The notes: generated by a model from the letters alone, not told the origin. Positions 19,605 through 29,539 are shown, counted from the first letter of the stretch. The stretch is DNA of 64,000 nt from Luteimonas sp. (GCA_024707405.1 JANPZU010000005.1:124001-188000); one strand, 5' to 3'. A program made the numbers and translations.

Positions 19605-20563
19605 TCAGTAATAGAGCGTGACGACGTGCCGTGCCTGGGCGAAGAACAGCCAGCGCTCGACGAAGGTACCGGTGACGAGGCCGGCGGCCGCGATCGACAG
19701 GCACGGCGCCGGGCCGACGATGCCTGCCGACAGCAGGGCCAATGCCAGCAGCGGCGTGCCGGCGAGCAGCCCGGTCGCGGCCCATCGCAAGCGGGTCGCG
19801 TGCCGCCGGGCGACCACGAAGGCCATCTCGCGGGTGATGAAGTTCTGCTCGGTGTGCGGCCGTTCGAACACGCTGACCTCGCGATCCGGCAGGCCGACCG
19901 CCGCGCCTTTGCTGGCCGGCAGGGGGATCGGTCGATGCCGTGCCAGTACAGCCATTTGGCGGCCACGACCAAGACGGACAGCACCGACAGGATGACCAGC
20001 ATCGCGCGCGCGTCGCGACCGACGGGCAGCAGGATCGCCATGAGCACGAACAGCAGTGCAAGGCCGGTCACGATTGCGAACAGGATGTAGACCGGCAACA
20101 CCAGCGGGTGCCGCCATGCCGGGATCGGCGGCAACGAGGCATAGATCATCGCGGTGCAGGCCACGGTGGCCAGCGACAGTACGGCCAGCAACAGGCCGCT
20201 TGCGCCGAGCATGACCGCACGGTCGGCGCCGGGTTCGACGAACAGCAACAGTCCGCCCATGGCGATGGCGGGAAGCATGGTTGCCAGCGCCAGCACGCCC
20301 TCTCGCGACAGCCACGACGTGCGCCACTGCGACAGGGCACGCCACGCGCGCTGTGGCTTGCCAAGGTGCGCGAGCGAGCTGAGCAGGCCGACCGTCGACA
20401 GCGCCAGTCCGAGGATCAACGTCCAGACCTGCAGCATATGCAACGACTGCATCGTGGATCCGTTGGCATGCAGCAGCAGGATCGAGATGCCGAGCCAGAG
20501 CAGCAGGCCGAAGCCTGCGCCGGACAGCGTGGTGAAGAAAATCACCGACAGTGCGGGATGCAT
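19605..20563 (-). pseudogene. soeC: SoeC/DmsC-type membrane anchor subunit, single-base frameshift
   Basis: A polytopic DmsC/NrfD-like quinone-side anchor. Eight hydrophobic helices can be followed from MHPALSVIFFTTLSGAGFG through KWLYWHGIDR. Then, in another frame, PLPASKGAAVGLPDREVSVFERPHT runs on to the last helices and ends ARHVVTLYY. The break lies in a run of five C on the coding strand (plus 19922-19926). One more base gives a continuous 319-residue protein (YWHGIDRSPLPASKG). It would bind the iron-sulphur subunit encoded 85 bp upstream and pass electrons to quinone. DmsC-like anchors of other enzymes look similar; the SoeC reading rests on the catalytic subunit. Confidence 0.82.
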
Positions 20564-20648
20564 CTGGCCTCGTTCCCCTGTTGGACGCAACGGCGCGTCC
20601 GGTGCGGCAAGCCTGACATGCGGCCGTGCCGGCGTGAAGTCGACGGAG

Positions 20649-21407
20649 TCACCGTTGCAGCACGCGCCCGATCCAGCGCGAAACGCGCTGGCCGACGCTC
20701 GCCGGTGCGCTGCCCTCGTCGTGCACGGGTGCATCGCTGCCGTTGCGACGTGGCCGCGGTGGCAGGTAGCGGTTGGTCGGTGCGTAACCGAGTTCCGGCA
20801 TCAGGGCCACGCCCTCACGTGCGGCCACCAGTTTCGATACGTCCGAATCCGGATCGCCGAGGTCGCCGAAATGCCGCGCCTTGGTCGGACAGGCCTGCAC
20901 GCAGGCGGGCACGCGGTCGACCGGCTCGAGGTGGTCGTTGTAGATGCGATCCACGCACAGCGTGCATTTCTTCATCACGCCTTCGGTTTCGGAATACTCG
21001 CGCGCGCCGTAGGGGCAGGCCCACGAACACAGCTTGCAGCCGATGCACTTGTCCTCGTCCACCAGCACGATGCCGTCTTCGGCGCGCTTGTAGCTGGCAC
21101 CGGTCGGGCACACGGTGACGCAGGCGGGCGTTTCGCAATGCAGGCAACTGCGCGGGAAGTGCAACGTCATCGCCGGTTGCGGTTCCGCCGCATCGTGCTT
21201 GGTCGGCGCGACTTCGTAACTGTGCACGCGGTTGAACCACACGCCGGAAGGCTCCTTCCCGTAGGGCTGTTCGTCGGTCAGCGGCCCGGCGATGCCGCCC
21301 GCATTCCATTCCTTGCAGCTCGTCGCGCAGGCATGGCAACCGACGCAGGTGTCGAGATCGATCACCAGCCCGAGTTTCCTTTTCGACGGCGGCGGCAGTC
21401 CGGTCAC
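20649..21407 (-). CDS. soeB: Four-cluster ferredoxin-like iron-sulphur subunit (SoeB/DmsB type)
   Basis: A 252-residue electron-transfer subunit with four [4Fe-4S] motifs: CVGCHACATSC (near the N-terminus), CLHCETPACVTVCP, CIGCKLCSWACP and CTLCVDR...CVQACP. No signal peptide, so it works in the cytoplasm between the molybdopterin subunit and the membrane anchor. The start is uncertain. A GTG at 21407 gives VTGLPPPSKRKLGLVIDL directly before the first cluster; the frame stays open to an ATG at 21521, but that would overlap the preceding small gene by about 100 bp. Followed by the soeC-like gene. Confidence 0.87.
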   Translation of the reverse strand: MTGLPPPSKRKLGLVIDLDTCVGCHACATSCKEWNAGGIAGPLTDEQPYGKEPSGVWFNRVHSYEVAPTKHDAAEPQPAMTLHFPRSCLHCETPACVTVCPTGASYKRAEDGIVLVDEDKCIGCKLCSWACPYGAREYSETEGVMKKCTLCVDRIYNDHLEPVDRVPACVQACPTKARHFGDLGDPDSDVSKLVAAREGVALMPELGYAPTNRYLPPRPRRNGSDAPVHDEGSAPASVGQRVSRWIGRVLQR

Positions 21408-21417
21408 GGCAGCGGAC

Positions 21418-21651
21418 TCATGGAAGCTGGCGATGGCGCAGGATGCCGGCACCGTAGCCGGCGACCGCGCAGGAAATGACGAAGCCCAGGGCGGCGCGCC
21501 AGCGCGGGGAGGGCGGCTCACCCATCATTCCGCGTGCTTCGCCGAGCGAAGGAAACGCCGATGGGTCGATGAAGGCCCACGCGGACACTGCCATCCCTAC
21601 TAGGCCAGCGACGAGGAAGAGGATGCGCATGACGTTCATCAGCCGGTGCAT
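21418..21651 (-). CDS. Small two-helix membrane protein, unknown
   Basis: 77 residues with two hydrophobic helices (residues 8-27 and about 53-72) joined by a Pro-rich loop (FPSLGEARGMMGEPPSPRWR). No family recognised. It ends 10 bp before the chosen start of the iron-sulphur subunit and follows the SLC13 transporter, so it belongs to the same minus-strand operon. Possible roles are assembly or an accessory anchor, but this is guesswork. ATGs at 21639 and 21630 are alternative starts. Confidence 0.6.
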   Translation of the reverse strand: MHRLMNVMRILFLVAGLVGMAVSAWAFIDPSAFPSLGEARGMMGEPPSPRWRAALGFVISCAVAGYGAGILRHRQLP

Positions 21652-21708
21652 CGCCGGTCTCCGGGTGTCGATTGCCCCACAGCGTAGCGGATCATGCGTC
21701 GGCCTTGC

Positions 21709-23463
21709 TCAGAACGGGAAGAAACGCGGGATGAGGATGATGGCCGCCGTGCAGAAGATCACGTTGAGCGGCAGGCCCATGCGCACGAAGTCCGAGAACT
21801 TGTAGCCACCCGCGGTGAACACCATCGTGTTGGTCTGGTAGCTGATCGGCGTGGCGAAGCTGGTGGATGCGGCAAAGGCGACCGCGATCAGCAGCGGCTT
21901 GGGGTCGATGCCCATGGATTCTGCCGTCGCCAGCGCAATCGGCACCACCAGCACGGCCGAGGCATTGTTGCTCATGAACTCGGTCGCCAGCGAGGTCATG
22001 ATGTAGATCGCGGCCAGCGCCGCGATGGGGCCGAAATGCCCCAGCGATCCCATCAGGAAATCCGCCGCCATCGCCGCGCCGCCGGTCTTCTGCAACGCGA
22101 TGCCGAGCGGGATGATGCCCGCCAGCAGCAGGATCACGCGCCAGTCGATGGCGCGGTAGGCCTCATCCGGATCGAGCAGGCGGAATACCACCAGCGCGCA
22201 GCAGCCGATCAGCGCCGAGACCACGATCGACAGCAGGCCCATTGCGGCCGCGGTGATGGCCGCAACCATGATCAGCGCCGACATCGACGCGCGGAACACG
22301 TCGACCTTCTTCTGCTTGCGCGTGCCCAACACGATCATGCCCTTGTCGGCACGCAGGTCTTCGATCGACTTTTCCGGCGCATCGATCAACAGCACGTCGC
22401 CGACGGTCAGTTCCACCTGGTCGAGTGGTTTGCGGATGTTGAGCATGCGCCGGTGGATGCCGTGCACGCGCGCGCGGTACATGTGCCCGAAGCGCATCCC
22501 GGCTAGCGTGTGCCCGATCAGGTGCGAACCCGGCGCCACCATGGCTTCCACCTGCAGGCGTTCGGCGGTCACGTCGCCGTCGAGGTCGCGCGCGACATGG
22601 TCGTAACGCAGTTTCATCGCCTTGCGTGCCGCTGCGATCTGCTTCCATTCGCCGCGCAACAGCAATCGATCACCCGCCTCGACCACGACATCCGGCCCAT
22701 GCAGGGATTGGCCTTGCCGCAGGATCTCCAGCACCGCGACGTCATCGATGCCCTCGGGCACCACCTGGTCGCGGCGCAGGCCGATCGCCGACGAGTCTTC
22801 TGGCACCAGCAGTTCGGCCACGTAACGACCGACGTGTTCGGTTTCGTCGCTGCCGGGGATGCCGCGGTCGGGCAACAGCCAGCGACCGACCGTCATCAGG
22901 TACACCATCGCGATGCCGACGAAGATGATGCCCAGTGGCGCGAACTCGAACAGGGTGAAGCCGACGCCGGCCGCGTCGCGTGCCATCGAATCGACCAGCA
23001 GGTTGGTCGAGGTGCCGATCAGGGTGCACACGCCTGCCGCCTGCGACATGTACGACAGCGGGATCAGGAATTTCGATGGCGCCCAGCGGTTGGCGGTGCT
23101 GGCAGCGAGGATCAGCGGCAGGAACACCGCGACCGTCGCGGTGTTGTTGACGAAGGCCGCCACGCATGACACCAGCACCAGCATCACCAGCATGAACAGC
23201 CATTGCCACTTGATCTTCGACAGGATCTCGCCGATGGCGACCAGCGCGCCGTTGCGCTGCAGCGCCGCGCTGAGCACGAACATGGCCGCGACCATGATCG
23301 TGGCCTGGTTGCTGAAGCCCGACAGTGCTTCGGGCAGCGTGACCACGCCGGTCACCAGCAGCGACGTCATCACCAGCAGCGCCACCACGTCCACCCGCAC
23401 CTTCTCGGTGACGAACAGGTAGATGGCGCCGGCCATGATCGCGAGGGTCAGCCACAGATCCAT
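21709..23463 (-). CDS. SLC13-family anion permease with two TrkA_C (RCK_C) domains
   Basis: 584 residues. Two blocks of membrane helices (residues 1-200 and about 395-584) flank a soluble insert with two TrkA_C repeats (LRRDQVVPEGIDDVAVLEI...GDRLLLRG; then GHTLAGMRFGHMYRARVHGI...GDVLLIDA). The second helix block includes EFMSNNASAVLVVPIALATAESMG, a helical-hairpin motif of the DASS/SLC13 fold. This architecture is found in sulphate or other anion transporters. Its place between the catalytic and iron-sulphur genes of a putative sulphite oxidase suggests movement of sulphite or sulphate, an inference from context only. The 3' end lies about 57 bp before the small membrane protein. Confidence 0.87.
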   Translation of the reverse strand: MDLWLTLAIMAGAIYLFVTEKVRVDVVALLVMTSLLVTGVVTLPEALSGFSNQATIMVAAMFVLSAALQRNGALVAIGEILSKIKWQWLFMLVMLVLVSCVAAFVNNTATVAVFLPLILAASTANRWAPSKFLIPLSYMSQAAGVCTLIGTSTNLLVDSMARDAAGVGFTLFEFAPLGIIFVGIAMVYLMTVGRWLLPDRGIPGSDETEHVGRYVAELLVPEDSSAIGLRRDQVVPEGIDDVAVLEILRQGQSLHGPDVVVEAGDRLLLRGEWKQIAAARKAMKLRYDHVARDLDGDVTAERLQVEAMVAPGSHLIGHTLAGMRFGHMYRARVHGIHRRMLNIRKPLDQVELTVGDVLLIDAPEKSIEDLRADKGMIVLGTRKQKKVDVFRASMSALIMVAAITAAAMGLLSIVVSALIGCCALVVFRLLDPDEAYRAIDWRVILLLAGIIPLGIALQKTGGAAMAADFLMGSLGHFGPIAALAAIYIMTSLATEFMSNNASAVLVVPIALATAESMGIDPKPLLIAVAFAASTSFATPISYQTNTMVFTAGGYKFSDFVRMGLPLNVIFCTAAIILIPRFFPF

Positions 23464-23485
23464 GTCGTTCAGCCCCTTCCCTGGG

Positions 23486-26385
23486 TCATTTCATGCGGAA
23501 CCATGCACCGTAGCGCAGGGGGCGTCCATCGGCGTCGCCGTAGTCCAGCGGATCGAACGCGGGGATCGACGTCGCATCGGCGGAAGCGCCGGCCTTGCGG
23601 ATCGACACGCGCAGGTCGAACCACGCCGCCTGCCCGGTCACCGGGTCGGCATTGGCGTAGTCGCCCTTCGGCGTGATGTCGGAGATGAGGTGGTTGAGCA
23701 GGAATCCCTTGTCGCCTTCGGGTGCGTCCTTCGACAATCGCCATGCGCCGCGGCGCTTGCCGATGGCGTTCCACGTCCACACCGTGCCCGGCTGCACGTT
23801 GCCGGCGAACTTCGCCTGCACGGTGATCTCGCCGTGGTGCGAGGCAACCGTCACCCAGTCCTCGTCGGCGATGCCGTGTTGCGTGCCCGTGTCCGGATGC
23901 AGGTACAGGTAGTTGCGCGTGGTGATCTGACGCAGCCACGCATTCTGCGAGCCCCAGGCGTGGTACATGAACATCGGGCGCTGGGTCACCGCATTGAGCG
24001 GATAGGTCTCGCGCGAGGTCTGGTCGTGCTCGAACGGCTCGTACCAGATCGGCAGCGGATCGAAGTACGTCGCGACGCGTTCGCGATCCCGCTCGGGGGC
24101 TGGCGTTCGCCGTGGCCCTGTGCGGCGAGACGGAACTTCTGCAGCGGCTCGGCGTACAGCTGCAGCACGATGGGATCGGTGCTGCCGACGAAGCCGAAGC
24201 GCTGCGCCCACTCCAGGTAGCCGCGGTTGGCCATCTTGAAGTAGCGCGCGTGCTCCGGGATTTCCTCACGCCAGAAGCCGCCGTTGTCGATGTAGCGTTG
24301 CAGCTGCTCCGGGTTCGGCGCGCCCTTGCCGTGCACCTCTTCCACCCGACCATCCTGAGCTTGTCGAAGGACGCGCCAGCCGGCGAGCAGGCCGACGCCG
24401 GGCATGCGCTCGTGGCGGAGGATGAAGTCGGCATAGTCGCGGTACTTCGGCGAACCTTCGCCTTCGACGAGTCCCGGCAACCCGATGCGCGCGCCGAGGT
24501 CGATCAGCACTGACTGGAAACCACGCACGTCGCGCGGGCGTCCGTCTTTGTCGGTTTGCGTTTGTGGATCGAACACCGGGTGGCGGATCGCATCGCTGGC
24601 GCCGTCGGCGTCGGAGATCGGGCGGTCGAGCAGGCTGATCGCGTCGAAGCGTTCGAGGTAGGTCGTGTCCGGCAGCACCAGGTCGGCGTAGGCCACCATC
24701 TCGCTGGCGTAGGCATCGGAATAGATGATGCGCGGGATGCGGTACTCGCCGGCCTCATCCTTGTCGGTCAGCCACTGCATGGTCTCGGTGGTGTTCATCG
24801 CCGAGTTCCAGCTCATGTTGGCCATGAACATCATCAGCGTATCGATGCGGTACGGATCGCCTGCCCAGGCATTGCGGATGACGGTGTGCATCATCCCGTG
24901 CGCCGACAGCGGGTAGGCCCACGAAAACGCGTGGTCGATGCGACGCGGCTCGCCTTCGGCATCGACGACGAGATCCTCAGGCCCATGCACGAAACCCAGC
25001 GGCGGTGCGTCGAGGATGCCGGCATCGTTGCGCACCTTGCCCGGGCGGTTGGGCAGCGGGATCGGCTTGGGATACGGCGGCTGGTAACGGAACGAGCCGG
25101 GTGCATCGATGGCGCCGAGCAGCATCTGCAGCAGGTGCAAGGCGCGACAGGTGTGGAAGCCGTTGCTGTGCGCGCTTATGCCGCGCATCGCATGCATCGC
25201 CACCGGGCGGCCGACCATCTCGGTGTGCTTGCGTCCCCAGGCATCCGTCCATGCGACCGGCAGCGTGAGATTGCTCTCGAACGCGGCCTCGGCCAGTTCG
25301 CGCGCGATGCGGCGGATGGTGTCGGCGGGAATGCCGCAGCGCTCGGCAACGGCATCGGGTGCGTATTGCGGGTCGAGGTAGCGTTCGACGATCAGCTGGA
25401 ACACCGGAACGGCGTTGCGACCATCGGGCAAGACGTACTCGCCGACGACGGCGGGCGCGATGTCGATGGCGTTGGCATCGGCGATCGCATTGGCGGCCAC
25501 GTTCCAGCACAGCGGCTTGCCCTCCGCGTCGCGCGCGAACAATCCGTCCCCGGCATTGCCCGGGTCACGCACCACCAGCCAGTGCGCGTTGGCGTAACGC
25601 ACCAGGAAGTCGAGGTCGATGCGATCCATGCGCAGCAGTTCGTGGATCAATGCGAACGCGAACAGCCCGTCGGTACCGGGGCGGATGCCGATCCATTCGT
25701 CGGCGATGGCGCCGTACCCGCTGCGCACCGGATTGACTGCGACGATCTTCGCGCCGTTGGCCTTCATCCTGCCAAGGCCCAGTTTGATCGGGTTGGAGTC
25801 GTGGTCTTCGGCCACGCCCCACAACATCAGGTAGCGGGCGTGTTCCCAGTCGGGCTCGCCGAATTCCCAGAAGCTGCCGCCGACGGAATAGATGCCGCCC
25901 GTCGCCATGTTGACCGAGCAGAAGCCGCCGTGCGCGGCGTAGTTGACCGTGCCGAACTGCTGCGCCCACCAGCCGGTCAGCGCCTGCGACTGGTCGCGGC
26001 CGGTGAAGAAGGCCAGTTCGTCGGGATTGCGTTCGCGGATCGGCTTGAGCCACGACGCAGCGAGGTCGAGTGCTTCGTCCCATTCGATTTCGCGGAATTC
26101 GCCCTTGCCGCGCTCGCCAACACGCAGCAGCGGCTTGGTCAGCCGCGCCGGCGAGTAGTGCTGCATGATCCCGGACGCGCCCTTGGCGCACAGCACGCCC
26201 TTGTTGACGGGGTGTGCGGCATTGCCCTGGATGTAGCGGATCCTGTTTTGCCCGGAGCCGTCGTCCTTCAGCCACACCTTGATGCCGCAGCGGCAGGCGC
26301 ACATGTAGCAGGTCGTGGTCTTCACCTCGTCGCCGGGCGAGGGCGAGAGATCGAGGGCTGGCTCGTGCGGAGCGGGCGACGTCAT
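23486..26385 (-). pseudogene. soeA: SoeA-type molybdopterin oxidoreductase catalytic subunit, single-base frameshift
   Basis: A DMSO-reductase-family enzyme. The N-terminal [4Fe-4S] ligands TCYMCACRCGIKV and GVLCAKGASGIMQHYSPARL are followed by the molybdopterin domain (LAFFTGRDQSQALTGWWAQQ, VAEDHDSNPIKLGLG, IAVNPVRSGYGAIADEW-like stretch) and a C-terminal dinucleotide-binding domain. There is no Tat signal, so it is cytoplasmic; with an FeS and a DmsC-like subunit this fits SoeABC sulphite dehydrogenase better than periplasmic enzymes. The frame breaks in five G (plus 24095-24099); a sixth base joins GHGERQPP to ERDRERVATYFDPLPIWY and gives 966 residues. A repeat-derived in-frame insert lies at 24351-24371. 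Assignment to sulphite oxidation is by resemblance, not proof. Confidence 0.83.
24351..24371. repeat. Dispersed repeat fragment inside the soeA coding region
   Basis: CATCCTGAGCTTGTCGAAGG is a half of a short repeat that is very common between genes in proteobacterial genomes. Here it lies inside the soeA frame and encodes VLRQAQDG, between the family-like GLLAGWR and the later GAPNPEQLQRYIDNGG. It is in frame and does not stop translation. Only one arm is present. Confidence 0.6.
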
Positions 26386-26422
26386 GGCGTCATTGTGCCG
26401 CGCCGTGCCGCGGTGCGCATGC

Positions 26423-27097
26423 CTATTCGCAGAATTGCCTGTGGCGGCGCACTTCCTCCTGCAGCAGTTCGCTGTCGCCACCGGTGCCCAGCGCGGCGAT
26501 GTTGCGGCGGATGCGCGGGCAGGGATTGGTGGTGTAGCCCGGCCCGCCGAAGATCTGGCCGATGCCCGCGACGACCTTGGCCGCCGTCATCGCTTCGCGC
26601 ATTCGGATGCGTTCGCTGGTGTCGCCCAGCGTGGGCGCGGTCGCGGTCAACGGGTTGCGAGCGTAGTCGGTGTCGCCGCGTGCGACCGCCTTGCCTTGTT
26701 CGATGAACACCGCCGACAGGGGGCGGGAGGGTTCCGGAGTAGCGGTGGACATTGCCTCGGCTTCGGCCGATGCCGCTGGCGCGATGGTCGCGATGCGGCG
26801 CGGCGCGGGGGTAGCGATGGAGCGCGGCGTGGCTGCGGGTTCCGGCGTTGCGACGGCTGGCGGTGCAACGGGGGGCGTTGGTTCGATCCACGTGACCTGG
26901 AGTGCATCGGCGTGGATGGCGTCGTCGCCGGTTCGGGACGACAACACCGCCCAGGTGCCGATGGCGGCGTGCACGCACAGGGCGATGGACAGCGCGGCGA
27001 GGTGATCGGCGTCGAACCTCCGCGCTGGTCGCACTGCATGGCTCCGTCCGTGGGCGGCAGAGTATGTCGAGGCGCGGGTTAAACGGTCGTTACCCAT
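26423..27097 (-). CDS. Membrane-anchored Pro/Ala-rich protein, unknown
   Basis: 224 residues. One membrane helix near the N-terminus (LAALSIALCVHAAIGTWAVL, about residues 35-54) is followed by a long Pro/Ala/Thr-rich linker and a C-terminal region with TNPCPRIRRNIAALGTG and a second Cys in HRQFCE, which could form a disulphide. The topology (short inside, linker and domain outside) resembles periplasmic-spanning proteins such as TonB, but no TonB motif is present. ATG 27097 was chosen because the upstream frame overlaps the divergent regulator region. Ends 37 bp before the soeA start. Confidence 0.65.
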   Translation of the reverse strand: MGNDRLTRASTYSAAHGRSHAVRPARRFDADHLAALSIALCVHAAIGTWAVLSSRTGDDAIHADALQVTWIEPTPPVAPPAVATPEPAATPRSIATPAPRRIATIAPAASAEAEAMSTATPEPSRPLSAVFIEQGKAVARGDTDYARNPLTATAPTLGDTSERIRMREAMTAAKVVAGIGQIFGGPGYTTNPCPRIRRNIAALGTGGDSELLQEEVRRHRQFCE

Positions 27098-27146
27098 CCG
27101 GCGTGGCCGTCGCGCCGGCGCCATGGCAACCCGGCATAATCGGCGC

Positions 27147-28115
27147 ATGGACAGATACGAACGCATCCTCTCGCTGCATCGCATCCTCAAGACCGCGCGT
27201 TACCCGGTCACCGTGGCACGGCTGCAGGAGGAGCTCGAATGCTCGCGGGCCACGGCCTATCGCGACCTCGCCTTCCTGCGCGACGCGCTGATGGCGCCGG
27301 TGGTCGGCGATGGCGAAGCGGGTTTCCGTTACGACGCCGCCGAAGCCGACCGCTTCGAGCTGCCGGGCCTGTGGCTCACCTCGGACGAGCTGCATGCCTT
27401 GCTGGCGGCGCAACAGTTGCTGTCGCGCAGTAGTGGTGGCGTGCTGTCGGGGGCGCTGGCGCCATTGCAGTCGCGCATCGACAAGCTGTTGGCCGAGCAC
27501 GCCACCGGCGACCATTGGCCCGTCGAGCGCGTGCGGGTGATTCCGCACCGCGGCCGGCGCATGGACGAACATGCCTTCCGCAACGTGTGCTCGGCGGTGC
27601 TGCAGCGCAAGCAGCTCGCATTCGAGTATCGCGCACGCTCGACAGACGAGAAGACCCGCCGCACGGTATCGCCGCAGCGCATCACGCACTACCGCGACAA
27701 CTGGTACATGGATGCTTGGGATCACGAGCGCGAGGCCCTGCGCAGCTTCTCGGTCGACCGCATCGGCGGCGCGCGCGTGATGGATACCGCCGCTCGCGAC
27801 GTGCCCGACGATGAGCTGGACAAGCACCTGGCCGGCAGCTACGGCATCTTCTCCGGGCCACCCAAGGGCGTGGCCACCATCGTGTTCAGCGAGAAGGCCG
27901 CACGCTGGGTGGCCGACGAACACTGGCATTCGCAGCAACAGGGCCGCTACCTGCCCGATGGCCGTTACGAACTGAAGGTGCCCTACAGCGCCGCGCGCGA
28001 ATTGCTGATGGATGTGCTGCATTACGGCGCCGATGCCGAAGTGGTCGATCCGCCGGCCTTGCGCCAACAGGTGAAATCGCTGTTGCAGCTCGCGTTGTCG
28101 AACTACGAAGGCTGA
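27147..28115 (+). CDS. WYL-domain transcriptional regulator
   Basis: 322 residues. The N-terminus is an HTH_11/DeoR-like winged helix (MDRYERILSLHRILK, RLQEELECSRATAYRDLAFL). The centre carries a WYL domain (KQLAFEYRAR...RRTVSPQRITHYRDNWYMDAWDHEREALRSFSVDRI), and a C-terminal WCX-like extension follows. WYL proteins sense small ligands or nucleic acid and regulate diverse genes. It is divergent from the membrane protein across 49 bp and 7 bp ahead of the patatin gene. The start at 27147 puts the HTH at residue 1. Confidence 0.92.
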   Translation: MDRYERILSLHRILKTARYPVTVARLQEELECSRATAYRDLAFLRDALMAPVVGDGEAGFRYDAAEADRFELPGLWLTSDELHALLAAQQLLSRSSGGVLSGALAPLQSRIDKLLAEHATGDHWPVERVRVIPHRGRRMDEHAFRNVCSAVLQRKQLAFEYRARSTDEKTRRTVSPQRITHYRDNWYMDAWDHEREALRSFSVDRIGGARVMDTAARDVPDDELDKHLAGSYGIFSGPPKGVATIVFSEKAARWVADEHWHSQQQGRYLPDGRYELKVPYSAARELLMDVLHYGADAEVVDPPALRQQVKSLLQLALSNYEG

Positions 28116-28122
28116 TGCCGGC

Positions 28123-29034
28123 ATGACGCCCGGTCGCGCGCCCAAGATCGCCGAGCGCGAGCCGGTCGCGCTGGTGCTGGGCGCCGGTGGCGCGCGCGGG
28201 CTGGCGCAGATCGGCGTGATCGAGGTGCTGGAGGAGCGCGGGTTCGGGATCGTCGCGGTCAGCGGCTCGTCGAGCGGCGCGCTCGTCGGCGGCATCTTCG
28301 CGGCCGGCAAGCTGCGCGAGTTCGATGCCCGAATCCGTGCGATGTCGCGGCGCGACTTCCTGCGCCTGCTCGATCCGGGCTGGCGACGCTCGGGCGTGCT
28401 GCGTGGCGCGCGGCTGGTCGATGCCATGCGTGAAGTCGTCGGTGACCCGCTGATCGAAAGCTTGCCGGTCGAGTTCACCGCGGTCGCGGTCGACCTGCAG
28501 CGCCAGCGCGAGGTATGGCTGCGCGACGGGCCGCTGTGGGATGCATTGCGGGCGTCGTTCGCGATCCCCGGCCTGTTCACGCCGCACAAGGTCAATGGCC
28601 GTGCGCTGGTCGATGGCGGCCTGCTGTCGCCCTTGCCCATCGCGGCGACGCGGCTGTCGGATGCGCATCGCTTGGTCGCGGTCGACATGCACGGCTGGCC
28701 GCAGCGCCCGCCGGGCGTACCGGCGAAGGCGGATGCAGCGAAGGTCGACGAATCTCTGGTCGCAAGGATCGGCGACTGGATCGAGCGCCGTTCCGCGAAC
28801 GATGACGATCGTGGCGACGACGCTTCCGGCATGGCGCTGCCGGAGATCATGGCGCGTTCGCTCGACACCATGCAGGCGCAGATCTCGCGCGTGCAGATCG
28901 CACTGGATCCCCCCGAACTCGTCATCCGCATCCCGCGTGACATCTGCCAGTTCTACGAGTTCTGGCGCGCGGCGGAACTGATCGACATCGGTCGCGTCGA
29001 AGCGACCAGGGCGCTGGACGCCGCAGGCTACTGA
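28123..29034 (+). CDS. Patatin-like phospholipase (RssA type)
   Basis: A 303-residue serine lipase-fold protein. Oxyanion loop LVLGAGGARGLAQIG, nucleophile Ser in VSGSSSGALVGG (GXSXG), and the catalytic Asp in LVDGGLLSPLP form the Ser-Asp dyad. No signal peptide. Resembles RssA/YlbK family proteins rather than secreted toxins. It is 7 bp after the WYL regulator and likely co-transcribed. Substrate unknown; phospholipids are the usual guess. Confidence 0.92.
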   Translation: MTPGRAPKIAEREPVALVLGAGGARGLAQIGVIEVLEERGFGIVAVSGSSSGALVGGIFAAGKLREFDARIRAMSRRDFLRLLDPGWRRSGVLRGARLVDAMREVVGDPLIESLPVEFTAVAVDLQRQREVWLRDGPLWDALRASFAIPGLFTPHKVNGRALVDGGLLSPLPIAATRLSDAHRLVAVDMHGWPQRPPGVPAKADAAKVDESLVARIGDWIERRSANDDDRGDDASGMALPEIMARSLDTMQAQISRVQIALDPPELVIRIPRDICQFYEFWRAAELIDIGRVEATRALDAAGY

Positions 29035-29125
29035 TCGAGTCGGACGCGGGCTGCGATGCCCGGGCGTTGGACGGATTGACGCAGGTCAAGTCGTCGCGTC
29101 GCGGCGCTCGTTAAAATTCCGATCA

Positions 29126-29539
29126 ATGAACGGATGTTCCGTCAGCACGAAGCACATGGCACGCATGGCGCCATTGGCGCTGATTGCAGCCTTGTTGCTG
29201 GCGCTGGTGCCGACGGCCAGCCGCATCATCGCCAGTGTCGCTCCCGCCGCGCAGCCGATCCTGATGGAACTGTGCACGGGGGCGGGCACGCACACGATCG
29301 ATGTGTCTCCGTTCATCGCCGTCGAAGATCCGCGTCCGGTCGCGACCGCCTCCTCGATGACCGGCGAAGCCTGCGGCTACTGCGCCCTGTTGCCGCCGTT
29401 CGCCTTGCTGCTGCTGTCGGTCGTGGCCTGGCTGCCACGCACGCCGCGCGCCACGCCGCTGCATTTCGTCGCGCCATTCCTGCGCTGGCCCCGCAACCTC
29501 CGCGGACTGGGATCACAGGCGCCACCGATCGCGCTCTGA
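29126..29539 (+). CDS. DUF2946 family protein
   Basis: 137 residues. An N-terminal signal/anchor helix (LALIAALLLALVPTAS), then a short extracytoplasmic stretch with the Cys pair GEACGYCALLPP that marks DUF2946, then a second hydrophobic helix. Members sit next to copper-responsive TonB receptors and PCu(A)C chaperones in many proteobacteria, as here, and are thought to be involved in copper handling; the molecular role is unknown. The gene starts the likely operon that continues with the TonB-dependent receptor 54 bp later. Confidence 0.83.
   Translation: MNGCSVSTKHMARMAPLALIAALLLALVPTASRIIASVAPAAQPILMELCTGAGTHTIDVSPFIAVEDPRPVATASSMTGEACGYCALLPPFALLLLSVVAWLPRTPRATPLHFVAPFLRWPRNLRGLGSQAPPIAL

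Noticed and set aside
28123..29034. Patatin as an anti-phage effector
   Set aside because: No nucleotide cyclase, sensor or accessory defence gene beside it; matches RssA-type housekeeping proteins.
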